Part shown: piece after piece, positions 1-10,802 of the stretch | Layout of the letters: each line of letters starts with the position of its first letter | How positions within the stretch are numbered: position 1 is the stretch's first letter | Assembly (NCBI GenBank): GCA_024235915.1 | Contig: JACKLO010000021.1 | Coordinates: 40,925-104,924, forward strand | Reading direction: 5' to 3' | DNA: 64,000 bases | From: Burkholderiaceae bacterium | GTDB lineage: Bacteria > Pseudomonadota > Gammaproteobacteria > Burkholderiales > Burkholderiaceae_C | Made by a program: the position numbers and the translations under genes | The notes under the pieces: model-generated | The model's database searches: none | Seen by the model: the letters and a program-made list of their open reading frames with translations, nothing else | Told to the model about the DNA's origin: nothing

Positions 1-834
1 GGCCGGCCCCTCACGCCGCCCGTCGATGACGAAGAGCAGTCGCCCACGCAGGTACGGCCCTGCATCGGCGAAAAACCTGCCAACCGCCGCATCAACCAGC
101 GCCCGCGAGCGGTCGTCGAGCGTCGCGGGCGCCGCAGGTGCCATGGCGCGTGCGGCCGGCTCCTCAGGCACGGCGCGCACGAACATAGATCGCAGCAGCG
201 CCAGCGGCTGCAGCTTGAGCTGTCCGAAGAGGTATTGCGCCACGGCGCTATGCCGGGCCCAGCGCTTGACCGTCGATGGCGAAGGTTGGCGCTCGGTGAG
301 AGGCTGCAATGTCGCCGGGTCCAGGCAACGGCTGTGCACGTTGCCGGAGCCGCAGAGCGACTGGCGCACGTCACCGCGCTCAAGGAAGACCACGACGTCG
401 CGCACCTGGAACTGTTCACTGGCCAGGCGCAGGCGCTGCGCGTGGTCGATGAGTGCCGTGCCGGGGCTGCCGAAGCCGTAGACCTTGCGTGCACCGCCGA
501 TCAGTGCCTCCAGCTTCGCTGCAGGCCGGTCCGCCGGGTCCAGCATCGAGGCTTCGATGTAGCTGTCGCCGATCAGCGCCACAGCGCGCGGGTCGGGCTG
601 GAAATCGTGCTCGCTGACGAAGCCCCAGTTGTTGGCACGCAGGTGCTGCGGATTGCGCAGGTCCCAACCCGTGGAGGTGGTCCAGTGGTGGCCGGGCGGG
701 TAAGTCAACACCTCGGTGTCGAGGTGGTAGCCCGTCATCGTCGCGGTCGACACCGGCAGCACGCGCAGCAGCAACTCGAGCGCCAGCAGCACACCCAGCA
801 CGGCGGCGGTGGCGAACGCAAGGGAGCGGCGCAT
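1..834 (-). CDS. SGNH/GDSL-type hydrolase-like protein, 3'-truncated by window edge
   Basis: Translating the minus strand from the ATG at 834 gives an open frame of 278 codons that runs off the left edge without a stop. It begins with a basic n-region and a hydrophobic stretch (residues 6-28: a signal peptide or signal anchor), followed by a Gly-Asp-Ser-Tyr motif at residues 89-92, which fits the block I nucleophile (Ser91) of SGNH hydrolases. The ATG lies one base past the stop of the MBOAT gene. An MBOAT acyltransferase with an SGNH partner (AlgI with AlgJ/AlgX) is the usual arrangement for periplasmic O-acetylation of an exopolysaccharide, so I infer a role in acetylating the polymer made by this operon. 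The Asp-His part of the catalytic triad lies outside the window and cannot be checked. Confidence 0.75.
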   Translation of the reverse strand, partial: MRRSLAFATAAVLGVLLALELLLRVLPVSTATMTGYHLDTEVLTYPPGHHWTTSTGWDLRNPQHLRANNWGFVSEHDFQPDPRAVALIGDSYIEASMLDPADRPAAKLEALIGGARKVYGFGSPGTALIDHAQRLRLASEQFQVRDVVVFLERGDVRQSLCGSGNVHSRCLDPATLQPLTERQPSPSTVKRWARHSAVAQYLFGQLKLQPLALLRSMFVRAVPEEPAARAMAPAAPATLDDRSRALVDAAVGRFFADAGPYLRGRLLFVIDGRREGPA

Positions 835-835
835 C

Positions 836-2335
836 TCAGAAGTTGAAGTAGATGAAGGCACTGACCGAGTCACGCGCGCCGTTGAGCACCACCAGCAGGA
901 CCGCCACCACCAGCGCGGCCGTGCCGCCGGCCACGCGCGCATCGCGCGCGGTGCGGAACCAGGCCAGCACGCGCTCACCGATGGCATTGCTATTGGGCAG
1001 CAACGCCGCCGCAGCACCCAGCAACAGGCACCAGCCAGCCCCGACCGCGCCATCCAGCCCGGCGTTCCACAACAGCAGGCCCGGGCCCTCGCCTTCCGGG
1101 GCCAGGCCGGACATCGCCCACAGCATGCGCAGCGCGCCCTCCAGGCTCTGCGCGCGGAAGAACACCCAGGCCCCCACCACCGACAGCATCGTCAGGCCCC
1201 AGGCGACGACCGCGAAGGCACGGCTGCGATCCAGCCCGGCCGTCCAGCCCAGCCGGTCGGTCATGGCCCGGAAGGCGTGGTTGACCATCAGGTAGGCCCC
1301 GTGCAGTGCGCCCCAGAGCACGAAGGACCAGCTCGCCCCGTGCCACAGGCCACCCAGGACCATGGTCGCCGCCAGGTTGGCGTAGCGGCGCGCCGGACCA
1401 CGGCGGTTGCCACCGAGCGGGACGTACAGGTAGTCGCGCAGGAAGGTCGACAGCGAAATGTGCCAGCGGCGCCAGAAATCGCTGATGCTGGTGGCCTGGT
1501 ATGGCGAGTTGAAGTTGAACGGCAGGCGGATGTTGAACATCCACGACAGGCCGATCGCCATGTCGGAGTAGCCCGAGAAGTCGAAGTACAACTGCAGCGT
1601 GTAGGCCAGCGCGGCCAGCCAGGCCTCGCCGGAACTGGGCACCACGCCGCCATCGGCAGGCACGAAGATGGCGTCGGCATAGGGCGCGACGCCGTCCGCC
1701 AGCACCACCTTCTTGAACAGGCCGATCACGAAGATCGCGACGCCGGCCATGAAATGGGCGCCATTGAACCGGTAGACCGCCGGGTTGCCGAACTGCGGCA
1801 TCATCTGCGCATGGTGCAGCACTGGGCCCGCGACCAGGTGCGGAAAATAGGTGACGAAAAGCCCGTAGTGCACCGGCCGGAACTCGCGCACCTTGCCGTG
1901 CCAGGTATCGACCAGGAAGGCGATCTGCGTGAAGCTGTAGAACGAGATGCCGATCGGCAGGATCACGCGGCCGATGTCCCAGTCGAACCCCAGCGCATTG
2001 AGGTTGTCAACGAAGAAGTTGGCGTACTTGAAGTAGGCCAGCAGTCCCAGGTTGAATGCGATGCCAGCGATCAGCCACAGGCTGGCCACCGGACGGCCGA
2101 AGAGGCGTCGGGGACGCGTGCGCGACTGGCCGATGCGCTGCCCGAGCGTGAAGTTGACGCCGATCGACCCCAGCAGCAGGAGCGTGAACTCCGGCATCCA
2201 GTAGCCGTAGAAAAAGGTCGACGCCGCGAACAGCCAAGCTGCGGCCCAGGTCTCCGACCGGCAGCCCAACAGGTAGTAGCCGATCAGGACGATCGGCAGG
2301 TACAGCGCGACGAAGGTGGCGGTGGTGAAAAGCAT
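836..2335 (-). CDS. MBOAT-family membrane O-acyltransferase (AlgI-like)
   Basis: A 499-residue polytopic membrane protein, close to the usual AlgI length. Typical MBOAT landmarks are visible: Tyr-Phe-Asp-Phe-Ser-Gly-Tyr-Ser-Asp-Met at 250-259, Phe-Trp-Arg-Arg-Trp-His-Ile-Ser-Leu-Ser at 287-296, Pro-Leu-Gly-Gly-Asn at 306-310, and the Trp-His-Gly-Ala motif holding the probable catalytic His332. AlgI-type proteins move acetyl groups across the inner membrane for O-acetylation of alginate-like polymers. It sits 48 nt after the sugar dehydrogenase gene and one base before the SGNH gene, so the three are probably co-transcribed. The acetyl donor and polymer are inferred, not shown by the sequence. 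Confidence 0.92.
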   Translation of the reverse strand: MLFTTATFVALYLPIVLIGYYLLGCRSETWAAAWLFAASTFFYGYWMPEFTLLLLGSIGVNFTLGQRIGQSRTRPRRLFGRPVASLWLIAGIAFNLGLLAYFKYANFFVDNLNALGFDWDIGRVILPIGISFYSFTQIAFLVDTWHGKVREFRPVHYGLFVTYFPHLVAGPVLHHAQMMPQFGNPAVYRFNGAHFMAGVAIFVIGLFKKVVLADGVAPYADAIFVPADGGVVPSSGEAWLAALAYTLQLYFDFSGYSDMAIGLSWMFNIRLPFNFNSPYQATSISDFWRRWHISLSTFLRDYLYVPLGGNRRGPARRYANLAATMVLGGLWHGASWSFVLWGALHGAYLMVNHAFRAMTDRLGWTAGLDRSRAFAVVAWGLTMLSVVGAWVFFRAQSLEGALRMLWAMSGLAPEGEGPGLLLWNAGLDGAVGAGWCLLLGAAAALLPNSNAIGERVLAWFRTARDARVAGGTAALVVAVLLVVLNGARDSVSAFIYFNF

Positions 2336-2383
2336 GCACCAAGGAGGGCGGCGGCCCAGCGCATGGCCGGGCCGAGCGCGACC

Positions 2384-3660
<1,277 letters not shown>

Positions 3661-3664
<4 letters not shown>

Positions 3665-5250
3665 GGTGTGTTCCCTCTTGGATTCTTGCTTGCTTGCAGC
3701 CCGCTAGTGTGACGCGCCGCATCGAGCGCCGCGGCGATTCCACCCAGCCTGGTGCGTGCAAACTCCGCCAAAGTCGCATCGGCGTCGGGGGACTGCAGGG
3801 TGCTCAGCACCAGGACGGCCCCGTGGTCGCCCCGCCCCAGCAGCATTTCCAGCGCCTGCCAGAGCTTGGCCTGGGCGGGGCTCGCGGTCCACTTGCCGCC
3901 AATCCAGTACGCGTGCCAGACCCTGTACCGCTGGGTCTCCGTCAGGCTGGGCGCCCCCCCCTGGCGTACGGTGCCCTGGCGGAAGCCTGGGACGTCGGGG
4001 CCGGTGACGGTGCGTCCGGTTTCGTGATAGGCCCAACGACGGTCCGCGGGATCGACGACATGGTTCATCGAGCTGACAAGCTTGCTGTCAGGCCCTTGCA
4101 CCGCGTAGTAGGCCAGCCAGACCTGAATGTCCACACCGCCTGCCTGGTAGCTGCGCAGGAACTCGGCACGCGGATTGACGAAGCCCGGCGCCCACGGGAG
4201 CGATGTTTCGCTGGCGCTGGAAGTCGCTTGACCGTCGGGCAGCGTGACCACGGGTTTCGAGCCAGGGGCGCTGGGCTCCAGGTGCCAAGCCCAGGCATGC
4301 ACACCCACCGCCATGGCCAGCACACCGGCCGCCACGGCCAAGGCGTGGCGTGGCAGCCGGTCGGGCAGCTGGCCGCCGGGCGGCAGGGCCCGCTCAGGCC
4401 CGTCGTCCTCGGCCCACCGGGCGCCCACCATAAAGAACACGAGCACGACCACACCAAAGAGGTACCAGCCGTAGACGGTGTGGTCGACGCCCAGGATCAT
4501 CGGGCTGCCCGTCACATGCCCCACCATCACGATGGTGTAGGCGCGCAGCCAGTTGGCCAGGATGGGCACGACTACGGCCATGGCGATGAAGATCAGCCGG
4601 CGCTTCCACGATCGGTAGTTCAGGTACGCGAACAAGGTACCGACCATGACGCAGGCGATCAGGTACCGCACGCCGCTGCAGGCCTCGATCACCGACCAGA
4701 CCCCGCTGGGAATAATGAATTGGTTGCCGTCCCGGTACACCGGTATACCGGTGGCACGCAGTGCCGCCACGGTGACGTCCGCCGTCCATTCCTGAAGCGT
4801 TGGCACGGCGAACTCGCCGATGGGCACCGCGAAGAACAGGAACAGCAGCGGGAAAGCGATCACGCGCGCCACCGCATGGCCGCAGATAGCCACCACCGTC
4901 AGGGTCAACAGGAGGACCAGCGAAAACTGCGCGGCGGCTCCGACATCCGCCAGGTCCGCCAGCAGCCAGAGCAGGCAGATGAGCGCCATCGGCAACAGCA
5001 CCCACGGCGCGGGCCGAAAGGGAACGGCGGCGAGTTCGGCACGGCGGCGCCAGACCAGCCACGCCACGATCGGCGGAACCAGGAAGGCATGGTTGAAGGT
5101 GGTCGACACGGTCCAGATGTGCACCATGCCCAGCGCCGTCTCTCGAAACAGCCCCAGCAGCAAGGCGAGCAGCAGCACGGCCATGGCGACGAGGGCACGC
5201 CTCTGGTCAGGGGCAGCGGCTAGGGTCGTCGGCGAGGTGATGTGGTTCAC
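3661..5250 (-). CDS. xrtA: Exosortase A with C-terminal EpsI domain
   Basis: 529 residues beginning at a GTG. The N-terminal half (about 20-280) is a polytopic exosortase domain. The catalytic Cys/Arg/His residues known for the family are visible: Cys191 in Glu-Ala-Cys-Ser-Gly-Val-Arg-Tyr, Arg236 in Asn-Trp-Leu-Arg-Ala, and His257 in Gly-Val-Asp-His-Thr-Val-Tyr-Gly-Trp. Residues 310-525 form a periplasmic EpsI-type domain, a fusion common in XrtA. Exosortases process proteins carrying a C-terminal PEP-CTERM tail at the inner membrane, analogous to Gram-positive sortases. A candidate substrate lies in this window at 17630-18466. The gene is 60 nt after the glycosyltransferase gene and overlaps the next gene by 4 bp. 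Confidence 0.95.
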
Positions 5251-5310
5251 GTTGGGGTTCTCGATTCGCTGATTGGGGCAACCTGTGGATGCGCCGCCGT
5301 CATGAGCAGT

Positions 5311-6513
5311 TCAGTGCGCACACGCCTGGCCCACGGCCTCCACCAGCGGGGCCATGCGCTGCGGCCACCCATAGCGCTGGCGCATGTGCGCCCGCGCTTG
5401 GGAGCCCATCGTCGTAGCGCGCACTGGGTCCGCCAACAACGACGCAATGCCCTCCAGGTACTCCGGGGCCTCGCGGGCTTGGAGCAGGTGCTCGCCGGCC
5501 TGCACGTCCAGCGCTTCGACACAGGCTTCGGCGGCCACCACCGGGCGCCCCATCGCCAGGCCTTCCAGAACCTTGTTCTGCACGCCGCGTGCGATGCGCA
5601 TGGGCGCAACCACGACGGCTGCATGCTGCAGCCACGGCCGGGTGTCCGCCACCGTGCCGGTCACGCGTACCGCCGGGCCGGCCAGCCGCCGGACCTCGGC
5701 GGCCGGGTCACGCCCCACCACGCTGAGTCGCGCCGCAGGCCAACGTGCCCGCAGACCTGGTAGCACGTCACGCGCGAACCACAGCATGGCATCGATGTTG
5801 GGGCGGTAACTCATGGTCCCGGTGAAGAGAATCGGGATCTCGCCCGAGTCATAGGGTGACGACCTGTCAGGCGCCATCGAAAAGTAAGCGGTGTCGACGC
5901 CGTTCTCCAGAACAGCAGCGCGGGTGCCGGCTTCGGGCGCAAGCTGCCTGAAGAGTTCGACTTCGCGCGGCGTGACGAAGTAGGACCGATGCGCACGCAT
6001 GGCCACCGACCTCTCGAACGCCAGCAGGCGGGTGGCCTCTCGGTCAAAGATCCAGCGCTGAAGGCCAGAACACCGCTGTGCATAGGCACGCCACTTGAGC
6101 GAATCCACGTCAATGAAGTCCATCAGGATCGGTAGGCCCAGGCCCTGAGCGTACGGTGCCATCTGCGACGAGGACACCACGACGGCATCGATCGCGCGCT
6201 GGTCCCGCAGCGCCTTGATCCAGTCGTCCATGCGCCGGGACCGATAGTAGGCCAGGGACAGCGGCTGCCCCGACAACAAGCCGGTGATTGCGCGCAATCG
6301 TGCCCACGCCGAAGGAAGGCGTTGTGTGAAAAGTGCTGCGCAGGAGCGCTGGAGCACCGGGATGTGGACCAGGTCCCGGTCATCGTCGACAAAGGTCCCG
6401 AGGGTGACCCGATGCGCAGCGGACAAAGCCCGCAGCACGTGGTAGGAGCGCAGCTTGTCACCCTTGTCGGGCGGATACGGGATGCGGTGCGCCAGGTAAA
6501 GGACGTTGGCCAC
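5311..6513 (-). CDS. Exosortase A-associated glycosyltransferase (GT-B, TIGR03087-like)
   Basis: 400 residues from a GTG start. The N-terminus (Tyr-Leu-Ala-His-Arg-Ile-Pro-Tyr-Pro-Pro-Asp-Lys-Gly-Asp) matches the start of exosortase-associated glycosyltransferases of the sugar transferase, PEP-CTERM/EpsH1 type. The C-terminal half contains a GT1/GT4-like nucleotide-sugar site around residues 335-355 with Gly-Val-Gln-Asn-Lys-Val-Leu-Glu-Gly-Leu-Ala-Met-Gly-Arg-Pro-Val-Val, where the first Glu begins an E-x7-E-like motif. It should transfer one sugar of the repeat unit on the cytoplasmic face; donor and linkage cannot be read from sequence. It lies 10 nt after the FemAB-like gene. Confidence 0.9.
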   Translation of the reverse strand: MANVLYLAHRIPYPPDKGDKLRSYHVLRALSAAHRVTLGTFVDDDRDLVHIPVLQRSCAALFTQRLPSAWARLRAITGLLSGQPLSLAYYRSRRMDDWIKALRDQRAIDAVVVSSSQMAPYAQGLGLPILMDFIDVDSLKWRAYAQRCSGLQRWIFDREATRLLAFERSVAMRAHRSYFVTPREVELFRQLAPEAGTRAAVLENGVDTAYFSMAPDRSSPYDSGEIPILFTGTMSYRPNIDAMLWFARDVLPGLRARWPAARLSVVGRDPAAEVRRLAGPAVRVTGTVADTRPWLQHAAVVVAPMRIARGVQNKVLEGLAMGRPVVAAEACVEALDVQAGEHLLQAREAPEYLEGIASLLADPVRATTMGSQARAHMRQRYGWPQRMAPLVEAVGQACAH

Positions 6514-6523
6514 GCGATCAGAC

Positions 6524-7558
6524 TCAACCCAAAGAGCGCACGATGGGCGGCCCCAGCAAGTTGGCCACGGGCACCGGCAGCCGCTGCCACGCCGCGATCA
6601 GCAACCGGTATTTCGGATTCGTGGGGTTGTTCTGCGGTATCGCGTCCCGTCGCAGCAAAAGGTACTCGTAGTGCAGGGGGTGCGGCGTGAAACCCCACAA
6701 CCGCTTGAATTCGAACGATCCGGTGCCCTGCTTGCTACGCCCAATGTCGAACTCGTGACAGCCGGCATCACGGGCCCACTTCATGACGGACCAGTACTTC
6801 AGGTCGTTGGCTGCGGCGGCCTTGGCCTCGGGCGTTTCACCGGCGTAGTAAGCCATGACCGTGCCACGGTGGAAGAAGCACAGGATGGAGGACAGGCAGC
6901 GACCCTGCGCGTCTTCTATGGAAAGGATTCGGCAATCCGGGCCGAATCGGCGGGTCAGCGCCTCGAAGAAGCGCTTGGGCAGCGCCGGCGTGCCATGGTC
7001 GCGCGCATTCCTCGCAAAGGTCGGGAAGAAGCGCGCGACCGAGTCGTCCGGCACGGCCCGCAAGCCCAGCTTGATCGCCTTGCGCACCATGTTGCGACGC
7101 TTCTGCGCGATCACGAGCATGCGGTCATCCAGGGTCTCCGGGATGGGCATCCTGAAGTCGACGTAGAGGTCCTGCGAAGGCCAGGACATCTGCGGCTCAC
7201 CGTGCCGCAGTTCCAAATGCTCGACGCCCAGTTCCCGGGCCAGCGCTGACGCGGCCATCGCCAGCTCATGTCGGCTGGCACTGTCCGCGGCCAGAATGCC
7301 TGCCTGGGTGGCAAACGGCAGGCTGCTCAATGCATGGCCAAACAGTCGGCTGCGCACTTCGGCCATCGGCAGCACGCCGACGATCTCGCCGCCTCGCTCG
7401 GCATACAGGTAGTGCGCCCGGTGGGCGAAGACCTCTTCCAGCAGCCCCTGCCAGGGACTTCGGTGGAAAAAGTTGCTGCCCGGCATCCGCAGTACGAATT
7501 CGTCCCAGCGCCGGGCGCCAGCCGTGTCGCCCTGCCGCAGGCGTTGAACGCTCAGCAC
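6524..7558 (-). CDS. FemAB-related protein, PEP-CTERM system-associated (GNAT fold)
   Basis: Read from the GTG at 7558 (344 residues), which starts 7 nt after the stop of the deacetylase gene. The frame stays open upstream to an ATG at 7642, but that would overlap the deacetylase by 77 bp and add an Arg/Cys-rich stretch not typical of the family. The body resembles FemAB/methicillin-resistance-type acyltransferases of the exosortase-associated class (TIGR03019-like): an early Asn-Phe-Phe-His-Arg-Ser-Pro-Trp motif, then a GNAT-like core, and a Phe-Asp-Ile-Gly-Arg-Ser-Lys-Gly-Thr-Gly segment near the C-terminus. FemAB relatives transfer aminoacyl groups from tRNA or acyl donors; the substrate here is unknown. 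Confidence 0.85.
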   Translation of the reverse strand: MLSVQRLRQGDTAGARRWDEFVLRMPGSNFFHRSPWQGLLEEVFAHRAHYLYAERGGEIVGVLPMAEVRSRLFGHALSSLPFATQAGILAADSASRHELAMAASALARELGVEHLELRHGEPQMSWPSQDLYVDFRMPIPETLDDRMLVIAQKRRNMVRKAIKLGLRAVPDDSVARFFPTFARNARDHGTPALPKRFFEALTRRFGPDCRILSIEDAQGRCLSSILCFFHRGTVMAYYAGETPEAKAAAANDLKYWSVMKWARDAGCHEFDIGRSKQGTGSFEFKRLWGFTPHPLHYEYLLLRRDAIPQNNPTNPKYRLLIAAWQRLPVPVANLLGPPIVRSLG

Positions 7559-7565
7559 AGGCGAC

Positions 7566-8474
7566 TCAAACGGCTTGCGCAGGCACGGGGGCCACGTTCG
7601 GCACGCCACCCGACGCCGTATCCGCATGGCGTGCGTCGCCATCTAGGAAGATGCGGTCCATGCGACCCCAGCGGAAGTCCCGCAGCAGCCGCTGCAGGCG
7701 CTGCTCAGTGCGGCTAATGTTCACGTAGTGCCGGAATCGCGTCTTGGCGTCGATGCCGGGCACGCGGGGTTGATCGGGGTCGATTTCCCAGGGGTGCATG
7801 TAGAAGACGGCGGCCTGGCGGTCCTGTTGGTTGACACGCTGGATCATCCAGCGCGACACCGCATACGGAAACAGACGGAACCAGCCGCCGCCGCTGGACG
7901 GCAGGTTGCGCTGGCCCAGACGCACGGTGGTCACCGGCACTTCCAGCAGACCGTTGTCCCGCCGATGTGCAAAGCGCGGCGCATCGGGCATGCCGTAGTG
8001 GTCGTGGCGGATGGGGTAAAGGCTGGAACTGTAGGCGTGGCCCGTTTCCAGCAGGGTGTCGAAGGCCCAGAGGTTGCCGTGGCCGATGGAGAAACTCGGC
8101 GCGCGGTACCCGCGCACGGACACGCCACCGATGCCTTCCAGCAGCGCCTTGGCGCGCGAAAGGTCTTCGCGCAGCGAAGCGCGGTCAAGATCGCTGGCCC
8201 GCTCATGGCCATAGCCGTGGCTGGCCAGTTCATGCCCGCCAGCGACGATGCGCCGCACCAGCTGCGGGTAGCGCTCGGCCACCCAGCCCAGCGTGAAGAA
8301 GGTGGCCTGCACGTGCTGTGCGTCCAGCATCTGCAGCAGCCGGTCGACGTTGCGCTCGACGCGGCAGTCTCGCGTGTCCCAGTCGGCACGCCGGATGTAC
8401 GGCGCCATGGCCGAGACCTGGAACCAGTCTTCGACGTCGATGGTCAGCGCGTTGGTGATCGCGGGGGAAAGCAT
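7566..8474 (-). CDS. XrtA-associated polysaccharide deacetylase (NodB domain, DUF3473 C-terminus)
   Basis: 302 residues. The NodB-type metal-dependent deacetylase motif appears at the N-terminus as Thr-Ile-Asp-Val-Glu-Asp-Trp-Phe (11-18), with metal ligands His86 and His90 in Ser-His-Gly-Tyr-Gly-His. The C-terminal segment with His-Pro-Trp-Glu-Ile-Asp-Pro-Asp-Gln-Pro-Arg fits the DUF3473 extension of the exosortase-associated subfamily. The expected reaction is removal of N- or O-acetyl groups from the polymer or its lipid-linked intermediate. No signal peptide is obvious, so action on a cytoplasmic or membrane-associated intermediate is possible. It starts 19 nt downstream of wecB. Confidence 0.92.
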   Translation of the reverse strand: MLSPAITNALTIDVEDWFQVSAMAPYIRRADWDTRDCRVERNVDRLLQMLDAQHVQATFFTLGWVAERYPQLVRRIVAGGHELASHGYGHERASDLDRASLREDLSRAKALLEGIGGVSVRGYRAPSFSIGHGNLWAFDTLLETGHAYSSSLYPIRHDHYGMPDAPRFAHRRDNGLLEVPVTTVRLGQRNLPSSGGGWFRLFPYAVSRWMIQRVNQQDRQAAVFYMHPWEIDPDQPRVPGIDAKTRFRHYVNISRTEQRLQRLLRDFRWGRMDRIFLDGDARHADTASGGVPNVAPVPAQAV

Positions 8475-8493
8475 TACAGCGGACCTCGGATGG

Positions 8494-9642
8494 TCAGGCC
8501 GAGACGGTGCCAGAGCGCAGCCAAGTCAGCAAATCGGCGGCGATGCGGTCGGCGGCCTGGCCATCCCAATACTCTGGCGTGCGCCCGCGCTTGCCGCCGC
8601 CGCGGCGGATAGCGGCTACAACGGCGGTGATGGCTCCATGGTCGCGACCAACCAGGGTATTTGTGCCCTGGTCGACCGTGATCGGGCGCTCGGTGTTCTC
8701 GCGCAGCGTCAGGCAAGGCACACCAAGCGCCGTGGTTTCCTCCTGCAGGCCGCCGGAATCGGTGAGCACCACCGTGGCACCGGCCATCAGACCCAGCATC
8801 TCGAGGTAGCCCTGCGGCGGCAGCAGCAGCATGCGTGCCGCGTCGACCCGCGGCATGAGGCCGAAACGCTCGAGGTTCGCTCGGGTGCGTGGGTGCAGTG
8901 CGAAGACCAGTGGCAGTTCGGCGGCGACACCGGCCAATGTGTCGATCAACGGGCCCAGCGTCTCGGGCTGGTCGACGTTGGACGGCCGGTGCAACGTCAC
9001 GACACCGTAGCCGCCGGCAATCAGCGCCGGGTCGAAGCCGTGCGCCTGCAGTGTGCTGCCCGGCAGCGTCGCGCGCGCCCGGTGGTGCACCAGCGAATCG
9101 ATCATCACATTGCCGGCGAAGCAGATGCGGCTGGCATCGACACCCTCGCGCAGCAGGTTGTCGGCCGCGCTGCGTTCGGTGGTGTAGAGCCGGTCGGCAA
9201 CTTGGTCGGTCAGCACGCGGTTGATCTCCTCCGGCATGCGGCGGTCGTTGCTGCGCAGCCCGGCTTCGACGTGCACGACAGGAATACCCTTCTTCACCGC
9301 CACCAGCGTGCAGGCCAGGGTGGAGTTGACGTCACCCACCACGACAACGCAGGACGGCCGCTGTGCGTCGCACACTGGCTCGAAGCGCTTCATGACCTCG
9401 GCGGTCTGAACCGCGTGCGTGCCGGAACCGACGTCAAGGTTGATGTCCGGCCGGGGCAGTTGCAGATCGTCGAAGAGCTTGTCGCTCATGTCACGGTCGT
9501 AATGCTGGCCGGTATGCACCAGCAGCACCTTCGGGCAGCCAAGCTGCGTCCCAAGAGCGCGCAGGATCGGTGCCATCTTCATGAAATTGGGCCGCGCACC
9601 AACGACGCACAGCACTGGCCCCAGTTCTACCGCGATGCTCAT
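8494..9642 (-). CDS. wecB: UDP-N-acetylglucosamine 2-epimerase (non-hydrolysing)
   Basis: 382 residues from the ATG at 9642, which overlaps the stop of the ATPase gene (ATGA). The frame is open further upstream, but only inside that gene. Family signatures are clear: Val-Gly-Ala-Arg-Pro-Asn-Phe-Met-Lys near the start, Gly-Asp-Val-Asn-Ser-Thr, His-Val-Glu-Ala-Gly-Leu-Arg-Ser, Met-Pro-Glu-Glu-Ile-Asn-Arg, and Asp-Ser-Gly-Gly-Leu-Gln-Glu-Glu in the C-terminal domain. It interconverts UDP-GlcNAc and UDP-ManNAc in the cytoplasm. Its presence with a TviB/WbpA-type dehydrogenase in one operon suggests that the polymer contains ManNAc or its uronic acid. Confidence 0.95.
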   Translation of the reverse strand: MSIAVELGPVLCVVGARPNFMKMAPILRALGTQLGCPKVLLVHTGQHYDRDMSDKLFDDLQLPRPDINLDVGSGTHAVQTAEVMKRFEPVCDAQRPSCVVVVGDVNSTLACTLVAVKKGIPVVHVEAGLRSNDRRMPEEINRVLTDQVADRLYTTERSAADNLLREGVDASRICFAGNVMIDSLVHHRARATLPGSTLQAHGFDPALIAGGYGVVTLHRPSNVDQPETLGPLIDTLAGVAAELPLVFALHPRTRANLERFGLMPRVDAARMLLLPPQGYLEMLGLMAGATVVLTDSGGLQEETTALGVPCLTLRENTERPITVDQGTNTLVGRDHGAITAVVAAIRRGGGKRGRTPEYWDGQAADRIAADLLTWLRSGTVSA

Positions 9643-10799
9643 GTCTTCTTGCTTTCCGTGGAAGGCGTCGAGGCCGGCGCCGGCGCAGTGGCGGACGACT
9701 GGCTGACGGCACTGACCAGCTTCTGCATCATCGACAGCGTCTGCACGTTGATGCGCTCCAGGCGCAGCAGACTGCGCTCCAGGCGCTGCATCTGATCCAG
9801 CCGCTGCTCGGCCGACAGGCGGCTCAGCTGTTTGCCCATGCTGTCGGCGGTGGCCGGGTCGACCTTGAACTTGGAGAGGTCCAGGTCCAGCGGCAGGCCG
9901 CCCACGGAGCCCGCGTAGAGCTCGCCCGGCAAGCTGTCGGTGGGCAGGGGTGCCGGCGCGGAAACACCTTCCTTGCGCACAGGCGCGGCGTTCTCGGCCT
10001 CGAGTTCCTTGACGACCTCGTTGACGTCGTCGGATGTCAGGTGTGTTCGGCCACTGAGGAAGCCCAGCAGCAACACGCGGTCGCACACCGAATTGATGCG
10101 CCGCGGGATGCCACGCGTGGCCTTGAAGATGGCCTCGTAGGCGCCATCACCCCAGCTGGGTTTGTCGGTGCTGCCCGCCCGTTTGAGTCGGTGCTCGATG
10201 TAGCCCTGCGTTTCGACCTGGTCCAGCGGGCCGATGTGGCAGGTGGCGGCGACGCGCTGGCGGAACTGTTCCATCTCCGGCCGCTGCAGGATTTCGCGGA
10301 ACTCCGGCTGACCAATCAGGAAGCTCTGCAACAGCGCCTGATTGCCGAACTGGAAGTTGCTGAGCATGCGCAGCTCTTCCACCGCGCGCATGCTCAGGTT
10401 CTGCGCCTCGTCCACGATCAGCAGGCAGCGCTTGCCCTGGCTTGTCTGGCTGATCAGAAAGGCCTCAAGCGTGATCAGGAGTTCGCTCTTGGGTACGTCC
10501 TTGACCTTGAAGCCGAAGGCGGCGCCCACCATGCGCAGCGTGTCTTCCGCACCCAACTGGGTGGTGACCAGGTGGCCGGTGACGACGTTGCTGCCGTGCA
10601 ACCCCTCGATGAGCGTGCGCAGGATGGTGGTCTTGCCAGCGCCGATCTCGCCAGTGATGACGACAAAGCCTTCGTTGCGCGAGACGCCGTACTCCAGGTA
10701 CGCCTTGGCGCGGCTGTGCTGCTTGCTGCCGAAGTAGAAGTTCGGGTCTGGGATCAGCTGGAAGGGCTTGCTCGTGAGCCCGTAGTGCGCTTCGTACAT
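9639..10799 (-). CDS. XrtA/PEP-CTERM system-associated AAA ATPase (ExeA-like)
   Basis: 386 residues. The N-terminus Tyr-Glu-Ala-His-Tyr-Gly-Leu-Thr-Ser-Lys-Pro-Phe is the usual opening of ExeA/GspA-like ATPases and the TIGR03015 exosortase-associated family. Walker A is Gly-Glu-Ile-Gly-Ala-Gly-Lys-Thr-Thr at 50-58, and Walker B is Cys-Leu-Leu-Ile-Val-Asp-Glu-Ala at 125-132. The final 100 residues are low-complexity, with a helical Leu/Arg/Gln-rich stretch that may form a coiled coil. The gene is fixed within exosortase EPS operons, but its molecular role is not established; a function in assembling or powering the export machinery is a guess. It begins 3 nt after the beta-barrel gene. Confidence 0.9.
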   Translation of the reverse strand: MYEAHYGLTSKPFQLIPDPNFYFGSKQHSRAKAYLEYGVSRNEGFVVITGEIGAGKTTILRTLIEGLHGSNVVTGHLVTTQLGAEDTLRMVGAAFGFKVKDVPKSELLITLEAFLISQTSQGKRCLLIVDEAQNLSMRAVEELRMLSNFQFGNQALLQSFLIGQPEFREILQRPEMEQFRQRVAATCHIGPLDQVETQGYIEHRLKRAGSTDKPSWGDGAYEAIFKATRGIPRRINSVCDRVLLLGFLSGRTHLTSDDVNEVVKELEAENAAPVRKEGVSAPAPLPTDSLPGELYAGSVGGLPLDLDLSKFKVDPATADSMGKQLSRLSAEQRLDQMQRLERSLLRLERINVQTLSMMQKLVSAVSQSSATAPAPASTPSTESKKT

Positions 10800-10802
10800 G
10801 GC

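Noticed and set aside
7559..7642. Longer FemAB-like protein starting at 7642
   Set aside because: It would overlap the deacetylase reading frame by 77 bp and add a stretch unlike the family; the GTG at 7558 is the simpler start.
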